From: JAAYCI01 sp964370165 | GTDB lineage: Bacteria > Bacillota > Clostridia > Oscillospirales > Ruminococcaceae | NCBI GenBank assembly: GCA_964370165.1 | Contig: CAYJIG010000004.1 | Location: 6,510-70,509 of the forward strand | Reading direction: 5' to 3' | DNA length: 64,000 nt | Shown: positions 1 through 10,000 of the stretch, piece after piece | Numbering within the stretch: the stretch's first letter is position 1 | Layout: each line of letters opens with the position of its first letter | Program-made: the position numbers and the translations under genes | Notes under the pieces: model-generated | The model's database searches: none | What the model was told of the DNA's origin: nothing | The model's input: the letters and a program-made list of their open reading frames with translations, nothing else

Positions 1-86
1 TATAGTCTTGGCTTGCAGCGCAGCAAGAAAGTTGCGATGTGAACAGCCGGATAAGATGATGCTTGTCTAAAAGAGGAGTAAGTGAT

Positions 87-1370
87 TTGGAAAAGTTTGT
101 AATTAACGGTGGTAATCCTTTACAGGGTGAGGTAAATATCAGCGGTGCTAAAAACGCAGCAGTAGCTATATTACCGGCCACTATTTTGGCAGCCGATAAA
201 TGCGTGGTTGAAAACTTGCCCGAGATATCGGATGTATCGACCAGTATCACGATATTGCGTGAAATGGGCGCGCAAGTTCGCAGGCTGAACCGTAATACTT
301 ACGAGATTGATACAAGGCATTTGCACAGTAGCACAGTGCCTGATATATTAGCGCGTCAAATGCGTGCATCATATTACTTTTTAGGTAGTTTGCTTGGTCG
401 TTTTGGCGAGGCCACAGTTTCTATGCCGGGCGGATGTGACCTAGGGCCGCGCCCTGTGGACCAGCATCTTAAAGCTTTTTGCGCCATGGGTGCACAAGAC
501 AGTGTTGAATACGGCAAAATCCACATAAAAGCAGATAAACTTCAGGGTGCTCATATATTCTTTGACACGGTCACGGTAGGCGCCACCATGAACGCTATGT
601 TGGCATGTGTGATGGCAGAAGGCATGACAGTGCTGGAAAACGTGGCGAAAGAGCCACACATAGTAGACATGGCAAACTTTTTGAATACCATGGGTGCCGA
701 TGTACGCGGCGCAGGAACAGACGTAATCAAAATTCGTGGCGTGAAAAAAATGCATGGCGGAACATATTCCATAATACCCGATCAGATAGAAGCCGGCACA
801 TATATGATGGCGGCCGCTGTTACCGGTGGCAATGTACTGATAAAAAATATTATTCCAAAGCATTTAGAGCCTATCACGGCAAAACTAGAACGTGCAGGTG
901 TTTCGGTAGATGAATACGACGAAGCAGTGAGGGTGGCTTGCACCGGTGATATTTCACCGCTGAATGTAAAGACTATGCCACATCCGGGGTTCCCTACCGA
1001 TTTACAGCCGCTTATCACGGTGCTTATGTGTAAAGCAAAAGGCACAAGTATCATTACTGAAGGTATTTTTGAGAACCGTTTTAGGTATGCAGAGGAACTA
1101 CAACGCATGGGCGCAAATATTCAAGTGGACGGCAGAGTTGCTGTGGTGGAGGGTGTGTCAGAGCTGAAAGCTGCACCAACACGTGCGTCTGATTTACGTG
1201 CAGGCGCGGCGCTGGTAGTGGCGGCACTTGCTGCAACCGGCGTGAGTGAAGTGGAAGAAATAGGCCATATTGAACGTGGATACGAAAAAATAGTTGATAA
1301 ATTTGTCGCCTTAGGTGGAGACATGAAACGTATTGTGATTCCCGATGGTTTTTTGACACAGGCTTTATAG
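87..1370 (+). CDS. murA: UDP-N-acetylglucosamine 1-carboxyvinyltransferase
   Basis: This enzyme transfers enolpyruvate from PEP to UDP-GlcNAc, the first committed step of peptidoglycan synthesis, in the cytoplasm. The start is taken as TTG at 87, giving MEKFVINGG; AGAGGAG lies about 10 bases upstream, and the in-frame TTG at 63 has no such site. From this start Lys22 and Asn23 fall in NISGAKNAA, and the PEP-binding cysteine is Cys117 in MPGGCDLGPRPVD, the MurA catalytic loop (Cys, so likely fosfomycin-sensitive type). The length, 427 residues, is typical. Firmicutes often have two murA copies; which paralogue this is cannot be told from the window. Confidence 0.96.
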   Translation: MEKFVINGGNPLQGEVNISGAKNAAVAILPATILAADKCVVENLPEISDVSTSITILREMGAQVRRLNRNTYEIDTRHLHSSTVPDILARQMRASYYFLGSLLGRFGEATVSMPGGCDLGPRPVDQHLKAFCAMGAQDSVEYGKIHIKADKLQGAHIFFDTVTVGATMNAMLACVMAEGMTVLENVAKEPHIVDMANFLNTMGADVRGAGTDVIKIRGVKKMHGGTYSIIPDQIEAGTYMMAAAVTGGNVLIKNIIPKHLEPITAKLERAGVSVDEYDEAVRVACTGDISPLNVKTMPHPGFPTDLQPLITVLMCKAKGTSIITEGIFENRFRYAEELQRMGANIQVDGRVAVVEGVSELKAAPTRASDLRAGAALVVAALAATGVSEVEEIGHIERGYEKIVDKFVALGGDMKRIVIPDGFLTQAL

Positions 1371-1405
1371 TTTAAAATAGTTGATAGTGGACATGGAGGA
1401 TTGTA

Positions 1406-2242
1406 ATGGACATTGGCACAAGCTTTGAGCTGGTAAATGGCATAAAAATTCCTATATATGGCCTTGGTGTTTTCAAGTCTTTAGGCGATGAAGCGCGTAA
1501 TGCTGTTTCTTATGCACTTGAAAATGAACACCGTTTGATAGACACTGCGGCTTTTTATGAAAACGAAGCCGAGGTGGCAAAAGGTATTGCCGACAGTGGA
1601 ATAAAAAGAGAAGATGTGTTTGTCACCAGTAAAGTCTGGGTTGACAATATGGGTTACGACGAGACCATGAAGGCTTTTGATGCTACCATGGATAAGCTTG
1701 GGTTTGATTATCTCGACATGTATATGATGCATTGGCCGATAAAAGGCATGGTGTATGAAACATGGAAAGCCATAGAAGACTTATACCAGCAAAAGAAAAT
1801 TCGTGTAGTGGGTGCATGCAACATTCCGCTTCATCTTTTGAAGGAGATGAAAGAAAAAGTACGGGTGATGCCTATGGTAAATCAGGTGCAATATCATCCA
1901 TGGCTTTTTAATACACAGTTGCGCGATTGGTGCATACAAGAAGGTATACTGTTGCAGGCGTGGGCGCCACTTGGCAGAGGTTATCCGCTGAATGACGAGT
2001 GCGTGATAAACATTGCAAAAGAAAAAGAAAAAACACCGGCGCAGGTGGTTTTGCGTTGGGGAGTGCAGCAAGGCGTTGGTATAATTCCAAAATCATCGAA
2101 ACCACATCGTATAATAGAAAACGCCGATATCTTTGACTTTGAGCTGACAAGCGAAGAAATGGATGCCATTTATGCCTTGCATAAAGGCGAAGAAAACGGC
2201 GGGGATGTTACATCACGCAGACCGGAGAATATTATAACGTAA
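1406..2242 (+). CDS. Aldo/keto reductase, first tandem copy
   Basis: This is an NADPH-type aldo/keto reductase with a TIM-barrel fold; the substrate is unknown. The catalytic tetrad is visible: Asp46 and Tyr51 in DTAAFYENE, Lys76 in TSKVW and His109 in MMHWP. The C-terminal cofactor motif IPKSSKPHRI is present. The usual GVSNF strand reads VGACNIP, which is unusual and shared with the next gene. The ATG follows GGAGGA closely. It lies 35 bp after murA and ends at a strong terminator, so it may be cotranscribed with murA. The length of 278 residues is normal for the family (2,5-diketo-gluconate reductase-like group). Confidence 0.9.
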   Translation: MDIGTSFELVNGIKIPIYGLGVFKSLGDEARNAVSYALENEHRLIDTAAFYENEAEVAKGIADSGIKREDVFVTSKVWVDNMGYDETMKAFDATMDKLGFDYLDMYMMHWPIKGMVYETWKAIEDLYQQKKIRVVGACNIPLHLLKEMKEKVRVMPMVNQVQYHPWLFNTQLRDWCIQEGILLQAWAPLGRGYPLNDECVINIAKEKEKTPAQVVLRWGVQQGVGIIPKSSKPHRIIENADIFDFELTSEEMDAIYALHKGEENGGDVTSRRPENIIT

Positions 2243-2248
2243 AATATT

Positions 2249-2288
2249 AGCAACATTCGACACACTGTCAGATGTTGCTGTTTTTTTT
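2249..2288 (+). terminator. Intrinsic terminator after first AKR
   Basis: The arms AGCAACAT (2249-2256) and ATGTTGCT (2272-2279) pair perfectly and are followed at once by a run of T. It separates the two AKR genes into different transcripts. Confidence 0.85.
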
Positions 2289-2342
2289 ATAGTGTGATAA
2301 AATGTTAAAATAAATTTATAGGTGAATGAAGGAGGAATGGTA

Positions 2343-3173
2343 ATGAATATTAGCACAAGTTTTGAGCTGGTAAATGGTGTGAAAATCCCTATATATGGGC
2401 TTGGCGTGTTTAAGTCTTTGGGTGATGAAGCTCGGAAAGCGGTTTCGTATGCGCTGAACAACGGGCATATATTGATAGATACTGCGGCAGCGTATGAAAA
2501 CGAAGAAGAAGTAGGCCTGGGCTTAGTCGATAGCGGCGTTAAAAGAGAAGATATTTTTATCACCAGTAAAGTGGCAATAGAAAACATGGGATATGACGAA
2601 ACCATGAAGGCTTTTGATGATACGATGAAAAAGCTGGGCCTTGATTACCTTGACATGTATATGATGCACTGGCCTATAAATGGCATGCTATATGAAACAT
2701 GGAGGGCTATAGAGGATTTATACCAGCAAAAGAAAATTCGTGTAGTGGGTGCGTGCAACATTCCACTACATCTTTTGAAAGAAATGAAAGAAAAAGTGCG
2801 GGTGATGCCTATGGTAAACCAGGTGCAATATCATCCGTGGTTTTACGATAAGGAGCTGCGTGACTGGTGCCAAAATGAAGGCATATTTTTACAAGGTTGG
2901 GCGCCGCTGGGCAGGGGAGCTCCACTGAACGATGAGTGCATCATTGATATTGCAAAAACAAAAGGTAAAACAGCCGCTCAGGTTATTTTGCGCTGGGACT
3001 TGCAACAAAATGTGGGCGCTATTCCAAAGTCAGCAAAAACAGAACGTATTAGCGCAAATGCCGACATATATGATTTTGAGCTGACTGAAGAAGAAATGCA
3101 AAAAATTTACGGATTGTTTAAAGGCAAAAGTGGAGATGTAATCGCAAAATATCCGGACAATGTCATTTTATAA
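2343..3173 (+). CDS. Aldo/keto reductase, second tandem copy
   Basis: This is a paralogue of the preceding gene and probably a tandem duplication. The tetrad is intact (Asp and Tyr in DTAAAYENE, Lys in TSKVAI, His in MMHWP) and so is the cofactor motif IPKSAKTERI. Start at ATG 2343 is chosen because GGAGG (2331-2335) sits 7 bases before it; GTG 2322 and ATG 2337 are badly placed. The central stretch around the GACNIP strand is almost the same as in the first copy at DNA level. The residue after the catalytic Lys differs (Ala instead of Trp), which suggests a changed substrate pocket. It has its own terminator. Confidence 0.9.
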   Translation: MNISTSFELVNGVKIPIYGLGVFKSLGDEARKAVSYALNNGHILIDTAAAYENEEEVGLGLVDSGVKREDIFITSKVAIENMGYDETMKAFDDTMKKLGLDYLDMYMMHWPINGMLYETWRAIEDLYQQKKIRVVGACNIPLHLLKEMKEKVRVMPMVNQVQYHPWFYDKELRDWCQNEGIFLQGWAPLGRGAPLNDECIIDIAKTKGKTAAQVILRWDLQQNVGAIPKSAKTERISANADIYDFELTEEEMQKIYGLFKGKSGDVIAKYPDNVIL

Positions 3174-3187
3174 GTATTAAAAATAAG

Positions 3188-3222
3188 AAAGTGCCTGATG
3201 TAGAAAAAAGGCACTTTTTTTT
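3188..3222 (+). terminator. Intrinsic terminator after second AKR
   Basis: AAAGTGCC (3188-3195) pairs with GGCACTTT (3210-3217), followed by a T run to 3222. Confidence 0.85.
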
Positions 3223-3320
3223 GTGCATTATTAGGGTTTGTTTTTTGAATTTACATATGATATTCTTGATGAGGTGGGATAATATTACAGAAATTTAATA
3301 TAAAAAAGGGGAAAACTACC

Positions 3321-4727
3321 GTGATACAAATTGGAAATTTAGAGTGGCTGGATAATAGAAATATGTTAATGTTTGGCTCTGATAATAGTGACTTTTTGCA
3401 AAACTGCACAGATATGATGGAAAAATATAGCAAAGAACTTTCCGAAGCTACAATGGACAGAAAAAATGATATCGCACAAATGTTGGGTGAGCTGGCTGTA
3501 GACTTGCAGTCTTATATTGCACATTGGCATCTGAAAGCAAAAGACAATAAATCTGCGGCCAGTGACGCGCAAATACAAACGGCGGTTATAGCGATATATG
3601 ATGTTTTGAGCAGATATGGCTGTGAAGATGTTGTAGACAAAGCAAAAGCAGACGCCCAAAAAGTTAAAGATAGCAATCTTTTTAAACTATCGTGCAAAAC
3701 CGATACAAAAGAGCTGAATAACCGTATTGGAAACGATGCTTACTATGGCCTTACCGACTCTATGCGCAGAGGATGCGCACTTGTTACCACAAATCCTGTG
3801 ATGGTAAATGCGGCTTGTCGCGATATGCCGCAAAAATATGCTCCGGTTCGAGATGAAATTCGCAAAGCAAATCCAAACGCATCTCAAAATCAGTTGGTAA
3901 TGATGATGACCACTGAGATAGTATATGAAAACTGCTACGAGCTGTACCCGGTGTTTAAGGCTACAAAAGGCGAATATGGCTATGTTAGCTTGCAAGTGAA
4001 CCCAAACAATGCCAACGATAGCGTGGCGATGTTTGAAGAAGTTGATTATATCTACAGTGAAATACAGCGCAGGTTTGGCGAAAAACCTAATTTGGTGTTT
4101 AAGATTCCGGCCACCGAAGCGGCGCTTTCCACTGTTAGTGAAATGACAAAAAAAGGCATAGGTGTGAATATCACCGCCAGCTGTACAGTGTCGCAACACA
4201 TTGCCACAGCTAAGGTGATTGAAGAGGGTGATGCGCAGGTGTCGTTCATCACCATGATGAGTGGTAGGCTAGATGACCGCATTGCCGAAGAGCTATCAGA
4301 GCTGGGCGTAAAAAATGCGCAAGAGCTCTCTACCGTGGCCAGTGGTCTGGTGATAGGACGTTCTTACGACATATTATACAATAAGCTGGGATACAAACGC
4401 TCACGCCTTTTGACGGCATCAGTGCGTGGTGCATGGAATGTGGAAGCTTCATTGACAGACGGGCCATCTTGTGTGTATGTTTCGCTGTTTCCACCCGAAA
4501 GTGAAAAATATGATGAAATACCGCGTGAAAACGTGTCTACCATGAACTATAGGCCAGACGCCGAAACTATGAAAATATTGCTTCAAAGTGAAATTTTCCG
4601 TAAGGCATACAACCCGGAAGACCTTGCCGCGAAAGATTTTTATCAGTATTTCCCGGTAAAAGTAACTTTGGAAGCGTTTTGTGAAAAGTATAATGATACA
4701 ATGAAATTCATGTGTGAAGATAGCTGA
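3321..4727 (+). CDS. tal: Transaldolase family protein
   Basis: This is a class I aldolase of the transaldolase family, expected to move a dihydroxyacetone unit between sugar phosphates in the non-oxidative pentose phosphate pathway. Visible marks are TTNPVMVN (residues 156-163), the Schiff-base lysine Lys261 in VFKIPATEAA, and GIGVNITASCTVSQ after it. At 468 residues it is longer than the 215-residue and 317-residue classes and has a roughly 140-residue N-terminal extension without a recognised domain. The start is GTG preceded by AAAGGGG. It lies upstream of split transketolase but behind its own terminator. Family membership is firm; exact substrate is less sure. Confidence 0.85.
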   Translation: MIQIGNLEWLDNRNMLMFGSDNSDFLQNCTDMMEKYSKELSEATMDRKNDIAQMLGELAVDLQSYIAHWHLKAKDNKSAASDAQIQTAVIAIYDVLSRYGCEDVVDKAKADAQKVKDSNLFKLSCKTDTKELNNRIGNDAYYGLTDSMRRGCALVTTNPVMVNAACRDMPQKYAPVRDEIRKANPNASQNQLVMMMTTEIVYENCYELYPVFKATKGEYGYVSLQVNPNNANDSVAMFEEVDYIYSEIQRRFGEKPNLVFKIPATEAALSTVSEMTKKGIGVNITASCTVSQHIATAKVIEEGDAQVSFITMMSGRLDDRIAEELSELGVKNAQELSTVASGLVIGRSYDILYNKLGYKRSRLLTASVRGAWNVEASLTDGPSCVYVSLFPPESEKYDEIPRENVSTMNYRPDAETMKILLQSEIFRKAYNPEDLAAKDFYQYFPVKVTLEAFCEKYNDTMKFMCEDS

Positions 4728-4759
4728 GATTATATCTTGTAAAGCATAGATATTGTAGG

Positions 4760-4795
4760 ATGACCTAAATGCGAACACATTTAGGTCATTTTTTT
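4760..4795 (+). terminator. Intrinsic terminator after transaldolase
   Basis: A perfect 12-bp stem, ATGACCTAAATG (4760-4771) with CATTTAGGTCAT (4778-4789), is followed by T residues. Confidence 0.9.
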
Positions 4796-5101
4796 GATAT
4801 AATATGAGTATATAAAGATTAAATTTTGCATAAATTCAATTGGGTTTTTGATAGTATTATCTGTACATTTTAAATTACTTTTGATATAATGATTTGTGTT
4901 GAGAAATCAAAGTATAGGGTTTTGCTTTTGAAAGTCTTAAATTTTATGCACTGTGAAAGATGTTATGCGAGAAGAATATGAATGTGATTTTTATATTGTT
5001 CAGCTCGGATAAATAACACACGCTTTTAGGAACAAAAGAATGAACATTGTTTTTTTGATAAAATCCGAGTAGCGAAGTTTAGAAAAGGATGGTACTAAAA
5101 C
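4796..5101. other. Intergenic region before transketolase
   Basis: About 300 AT-rich bases with no credible gene. It must hold the transketolase promoter, since a terminator precedes it, but no well-spaced -35/-10 pair stands out. The only ribosome site seen is AAAGGATGG just before the ATG at 5102. Confidence 0.5.
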
Positions 5102-5953
5102 ATGGTAGCGAAAGAAAAGTCAAAAAGTATGAAAATTTTCGCCAAGAAAATCCAAATGGAAATCATTAAAATGATTGCCAGCTTGGGCGTTGGCCACGTT
5201 GGTGGTTCTTTGTCTATTGCCGATCTTCTATCGGTGTTGTACGACGGAGGACAGCTGAAGCATGACCCTAAAAACCCAAAATGGGAAGAGCGTGACTGGC
5301 TAGTATGCAGCAAAGGTCATGCAGGACCTGCAGTTTATGCCACTATTGCGCTAAGAGGTTTCATCCCAATGGAAGAGCTGAACACATTAAATCGTCCGAA
5401 AACAAATCTTCCAAGCCACTGTGACCGCAACCTTACCACCGGCATTGACATGACTACAGGTAGTTTGGGTCAGGGTGCCTCCACTGCTGCCGGTGTAGCT
5501 TTGGCGCACAAAATGAACGGTACCGGTAACAATGTGTATCTTATTTTGGGCGACGGTGAAATAAATGAAGGCCAAGTATGGGAAATGGCGTTGTTTGCTA
5601 ATGCTAAAAAATTAAATAATTTGATTGCTTTTGTAGACTATAATAAATTGCAAATTGACGGCACCACAGATGATGTGATACCGCTGGGCGATGTTGCTAA
5701 AAAGTTTGAAGATTTTGGTTGGCACTCGCAAGAAGTTAATGGTCATGATGTTGATGCCATTTATGAGGCAATCAACAAGGCTAAAGAAACAGAGCAGCCG
5801 TCTATGATTGTTTTGAACACAGTAAAAGGTAACGGTTGGAGTCTTATCGAGAACCAATTAAGTTGCCACAACATGCCTATTTCAGCAGAGCAAGAAAAAG
5901 AAGCAGTGGCTGAGATGGAGCTGGCTATTAAAAATATTGAGGAAGGAAAATAA
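5102..5953 (+). CDS. tktN: Transketolase, N-terminal (TPP-binding) subunit
   Basis: This is the thiamine-diphosphate-binding half of a split transketolase. The TPP motif runs from GDGEINEGQVWE to the asparagine in VDYNKLQIDG; substrate-site residues include SKGHAGPAVYA and the GSLGQG loop. The length of 283 residues matches stand-alone N-terminal subunits. The next gene starts 5 bp later and supplies the other half, so the two form one operon and presumably a heterotetramer that moves two-carbon ketol units. Confidence 0.93.
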   Translation: MVAKEKSKSMKIFAKKIQMEIIKMIASLGVGHVGGSLSIADLLSVLYDGGQLKHDPKNPKWEERDWLVCSKGHAGPAVYATIALRGFIPMEELNTLNRPKTNLPSHCDRNLTTGIDMTTGSLGQGASTAAGVALAHKMNGTGNNVYLILGDGEINEGQVWEMALFANAKKLNNLIAFVDYNKLQIDGTTDDVIPLGDVAKKFEDFGWHSQEVNGHDVDAIYEAINKAKETEQPSMIVLNTVKGNGWSLIENQLSCHNMPISAEQEKEAVAEMELAIKNIEEGK

Positions 5954-5958
5954 ATCCA

Positions 5959-6927
5959 ATGAATGTAAAAATATGCAAAGAAATCCTTCCAGAGAAGAGC
6001 GAGATGCGTAAAGCTTATTGCGATACTCTGATAGAAATGGCTGAAAAAGATAGTAACATTATTGCAATGGACGCCGACTTGATGGCTGCAATGGGTACAA
6101 AACCGTTTATGGAGCGTTTTCCTGAGCAAACTGTGAACTGTGGAATTCAAGAAGCAAATATGATTGGTGTAGCGGCAGGCCTAAGTGCTGTAGGTAAAAT
6201 TCCTTTTGCACACACATTTGGTCCATTTGCCACTCGTCGTGCATGTGATCAGATTTTCATGTCTTGCGCATATGCAAAATTGAATGTAAAAGTTGTGGGT
6301 TCTGACCCCGGAATCACCGCTGCCTTAAACGGTGGCACACATATGCCGTTTGAAGACATGGGCATCATGCGTGGCATACCGAATATTACAGTGATTGAGC
6401 CTACCGACGGCACAATGTTAAAAGATCTTATGCCTAAAATTGCGGACGAATATGGTGTGCATTATATGCGCTTGGTTCGTAAAGCACCCGAGAAAATCTT
6501 TGAAGATGGTTCCACATTTACCATTGGCAAAGCTGTGCCGATAAACGATGGTACTGACGTGACAATTTTTGCAAGTGGATATTGTGTAGCCGAGGCCATC
6601 AAAGCCGTGAAAATGTTGGCAGATGAAGGCATCAGCGCACGTCTTTCAAACATGTTCACATGGAAGCCTATCGATGAAGAATCCATCATCAAAGCAGCAA
6701 ATGAAACAGGTGCTATTGTTACCGCTGAAAACCACAATGTTATCAACGGTCTGGGCAGTGCTGTGGCTGAAGTTGTTGCTAAAAATAAACCTGTGCCCAT
6801 GGAGATGATTGGTGCACAAGATGAATTTGGCGAAGTAGGCCCGGTAGAGTATTTGGCCGAGCGTTTTGGAATGACTGCAAAAGATATTGCACAAGCTGCA
6901 AAAAAAGCTATTGCAAGAAAAGCATAA
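5959..6927 (+). CDS. tktC: Transketolase, C-terminal (pyrimidine-binding) subunit
   Basis: This subunit carries the pyrimidine-binding and C-terminal domains of transketolase. The catalytic glutamate is in NCGIQEANMIGVAAG, and AHTFGPFATRRACDQ is typical of the family. The later GYCVAEAIKA and AENHNVINGLGSA belong to the C-terminal domain. It is 322 residues long and follows tktN by 5 bp with GGAAGG as ribosome site. Its neighbours suggest a role with the upstream transaldolase. 1-deoxyxylulose synthase is split differently and was not favoured. Confidence 0.93.
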   Translation: MNVKICKEILPEKSEMRKAYCDTLIEMAEKDSNIIAMDADLMAAMGTKPFMERFPEQTVNCGIQEANMIGVAAGLSAVGKIPFAHTFGPFATRRACDQIFMSCAYAKLNVKVVGSDPGITAALNGGTHMPFEDMGIMRGIPNITVIEPTDGTMLKDLMPKIADEYGVHYMRLVRKAPEKIFEDGSTFTIGKAVPINDGTDVTIFASGYCVAEAIKAVKMLADEGISARLSNMFTWKPIDEESIIKAANETGAIVTAENHNVINGLGSAVAEVVAKNKPVPMEMIGAQDEFGEVGPVEYLAERFGMTAKDIAQAAKKAIARKA

Positions 6928-6958
6928 CCTGAAATGTGAATTATAAGTAGTGATAAAT

Positions 6959-7010
6959 ATTCACCCTGCAAAAATGCCTTAATAAATCAGGCAGATTATG
7001 TAGGGTGAAT
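6959..7010 (+). terminator. Hairpin after transketolase
   Basis: ATTCACCCT (6959-6967) pairs with AGGGTGAAT (7002-7010), with an inner TGCCT/AGGCA stem. The T run after it is short, so it may act together with the next hairpin. Confidence 0.55.
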
Positions 7011-7024
7011 TTCTATTTAACGCA

Positions 7025-7052
7025 AAAAAGTGATGCATATGCATCACTTTTT
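7025..7052. terminator. Bidirectional terminator between tktC and purL
   Basis: A near-perfect palindrome, with AAAAAGTGATGC pairing with GCATCACTTTTT around ATAT. The T run appears on both strands, so it can end the plus-strand transketolase transcript and the minus-strand purine operon, which converge here. Confidence 0.85.
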
Positions 7053-7069
7053 TTATGGAAAGAAATAGC

Positions 7070-10000
7070 TTATTTGAAATAACTAATTCCACTACTGAAA
7101 ATAGGTTGCATTTTGTTTCCCGGCACATTTTTATATAGGTTATCGCCACTGCGCTCGCTGTGACCCATTTTACCAAACACACGCCCGTCTTTGCTGGTGA
7201 TGCCTTCAATTGCAAGCATGCTTCCGTTGGGATTAAAGCGTAGGTCCATGGTGGCTTTGTCACTGAAATCAACGTATTGCGTCGCAACTTGGCCTGATTC
7301 GCAAAGTGATTTTATCATACTTTCAGGTGCAACAAACCTGCCTTCACCATGACTTATAGCCACTGTGTGTACATCGCCTACTTGAGTGTCCATCAGCCAT
7401 GGAGAGTTGTTAGAAGAAACACGAGTGCGCACCAGCATGCTTTGATGGCGTGCAATGGTGTTGAAAGTAAGGGTAGGGCAGGTGTTGTCTGTTTTGACAA
7501 TCTTACCAAACGGAACAAGCCCAAGCTTTATTAGCGCCTGAAATCCGTTACAAATACCCAGCATTAAACCATCTTTATTGTTTAATAACTCATGCACAGC
7601 CTCGGTGATTTCAGGATTTCGGAAAAATGCCGCAATAAATTTCGCACTACCTTCAGGCTCATCACCGCCTGAAAACCCACCGGGCAAAAATACAATTTGA
7701 CTTTCACTTATTTTTTTACGAACACTTTCAACGCTATTAAGCACATCTTGTGGTGTGAGGTTGTTAATAACAAAAATGTCGGCCGTACCACCAGCACGAT
7801 TGATGGCTTTTGCGCTATCGTATTCACAGTTTGTTCCCGGGAAGACAGGAATAAGCACGCGTGGCTTTGCAAAACTGTCACCGTTTGCCACAATTGGCGC
7901 ACCGGTGTATGTTTTGCAAGGTGACGCCGCTTTAAAGCTTAATGTTTGTACTGATTGTGAGGGTGATTTTTCAGCGCAGTTGTCAGGCGATATGTCGCCA
8001 TTCAAAGAATAGTACGGGAAAACAGGCGCCAGTTTTTCTTCAAAAGTATCTTGAACCACGCAAAGTGGCACGGTTTCTTCGCCTAAAGTGAAGCTATATG
8101 CTTCTGTTGTTTTTCCGAGCAATGTTAAACTTTTTTGTGGTAAAACGCCGTTTGCTTCTTTTTCGATTATAGACTTAAGCTTGGCCACATTTTCTTCGCA
8201 CAGCTCTAAAATAAAACTACCGGGTGAAGAAGCTAAAAGCTCCTGCTTTGAGATGCTACCGTCGGCAGAAAATCCTATCCTGTTTCCGAGCGACATTTTT
8301 ACAATGCCTTCAATAACGCCGCCCATGCCAACAGCCCAAGCAGAAGATATCAGCTTTTCTTTTGTGGCCTGTATCAGCACACGGAATATTTCACGCTGTG
8401 AAGTAGCGCTGGGTAAAAGGCTGTTTTCTTTTCTTTCAGGGTGTAGCCATATTAAAGTGTTATCAGCGGCTTTAAGCTCGGTGCTTATCACGTCGTCGGT
8501 ATTGCCGTGAGTAACAGCAAAACTCACCAAGGTGGGTGGCACGTCGATGTCTTCAAAACTGCCACTCATGCTGTCTTTTCCACCAATGGCCGCCACGCTG
8601 AAATCAAGCTGTGCATCCAGTGCGCCCAGTAATGCAGCCACAGGCTTACCCCAGCGTGTTTTGTCTGTGCCCAGTCGCTCGAAATATTCTTGAAAACTGA
8701 GATATGTGTTGGTAAGATCAAACCCTGCTGCAACAAGCTTTGCCAGGCTGTCCACAACAGCAAGATAAGCCCCATCATACGGGTTTTTCTGTGACAAAAA
8801 CGGATCGAAACCCCAGCTCATGGCACTGCATGTTTTTGTCTCGCCGCAAGGTACGGGGATTTTTGCTACCATTGCCTGCATAGGTGAAAGCTGGTGCTTG
8901 CCACCAAAAGGCATTAAAACACTACCTGCACCGATGGTTGCGTCAAACCGCTCTGCTAAACCTTTTTTGCTACAGTGGTTTAAATCACCTAGAAGGCGGT
9001 TTAATGTGTCGTGCAGGCTTTCGTTGTCGGAAAAAATATCTTTGCCGTTATAACAGCGGTTTAGTGGCGTCTTGTCGGGGGTGTTCACATGTGCATCTAT
9101 GTACTTTGGAGTGCCGTTTGTGTTTAAAAACTCACGATCAATATCACATATCACATGCCCTTGCCAGTGCATCACAAGACGTTTTTCTTGTGTGATAGTG
9201 GCAACTGTGGTGGCTTTAATGTTTTCGCTGTTTGCAAGCGATATAAACGTATCGGCGTCTTTTTTCTCCACAACTACCGCCATACGTTCTTGACTTTCGC
9301 TAATGGCAAGCTCGGTACCGTCAAGGCCGTCATATTTTTTTGGAACTTTGTCAAGATCTATAACAAGGCCGTCGGCAAGCTCGCCAATGGCCACCGATAC
9401 ACCGCCGGCACCAAAGTCGTTACATCGTTTAATAAGTAAAGTAGCGTCCTTTCTGCGGAACAGGCGTTGCAGTTTCCTCTCTTGTGGCGCGTTACCTTTT
9501 TGTACCTCGGCACCACATGTAGAAAGGCTGTCTTGCTTGTGAGCTTTTGAAGAACCGGTAGCTCCACCACATCCGTCACGGCCGGTGTCACCACCCAAAA
9601 GGATGACCACATCACCTGCACACGGCTCTTCACGACGCACGGCATCTTCAGGCACGGCACCCACCACAGCGCCGATTTCCATGCGTTTGGCAATGTATCC
9701 GGGATGATAGATCTCGTCAACAATGCCGGTGGCAAGGCCTATTTGGTTGCCATAGCTTGAATATCCTGCCGCCGCTGTTTGCACCAGTTTACGTTGAGGT
9801 AGTTTTCCCGGCATGGTGTCTTTTACAGCTACCAGTGGGTCACCGGCGCCTGTTATGCGCATGGCCTGATACACATATCCACGATTCGCCAAAGGATCAC
9901 GAATAGCGCCACCGATGCACGTGGCCGCGCCGCCAAACGGCTCAATTTCGGTAGGATGATTATGTGTTTCGTTTTTAAACAAAAGTAGCCAGTCTTCATT

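Noticed and set aside
1..72. Possible end of an upstream gene at the left edge
   Set aside because: Two short open frames (ending at 42 and 72) exist but neither has enough sequence to be recognised.
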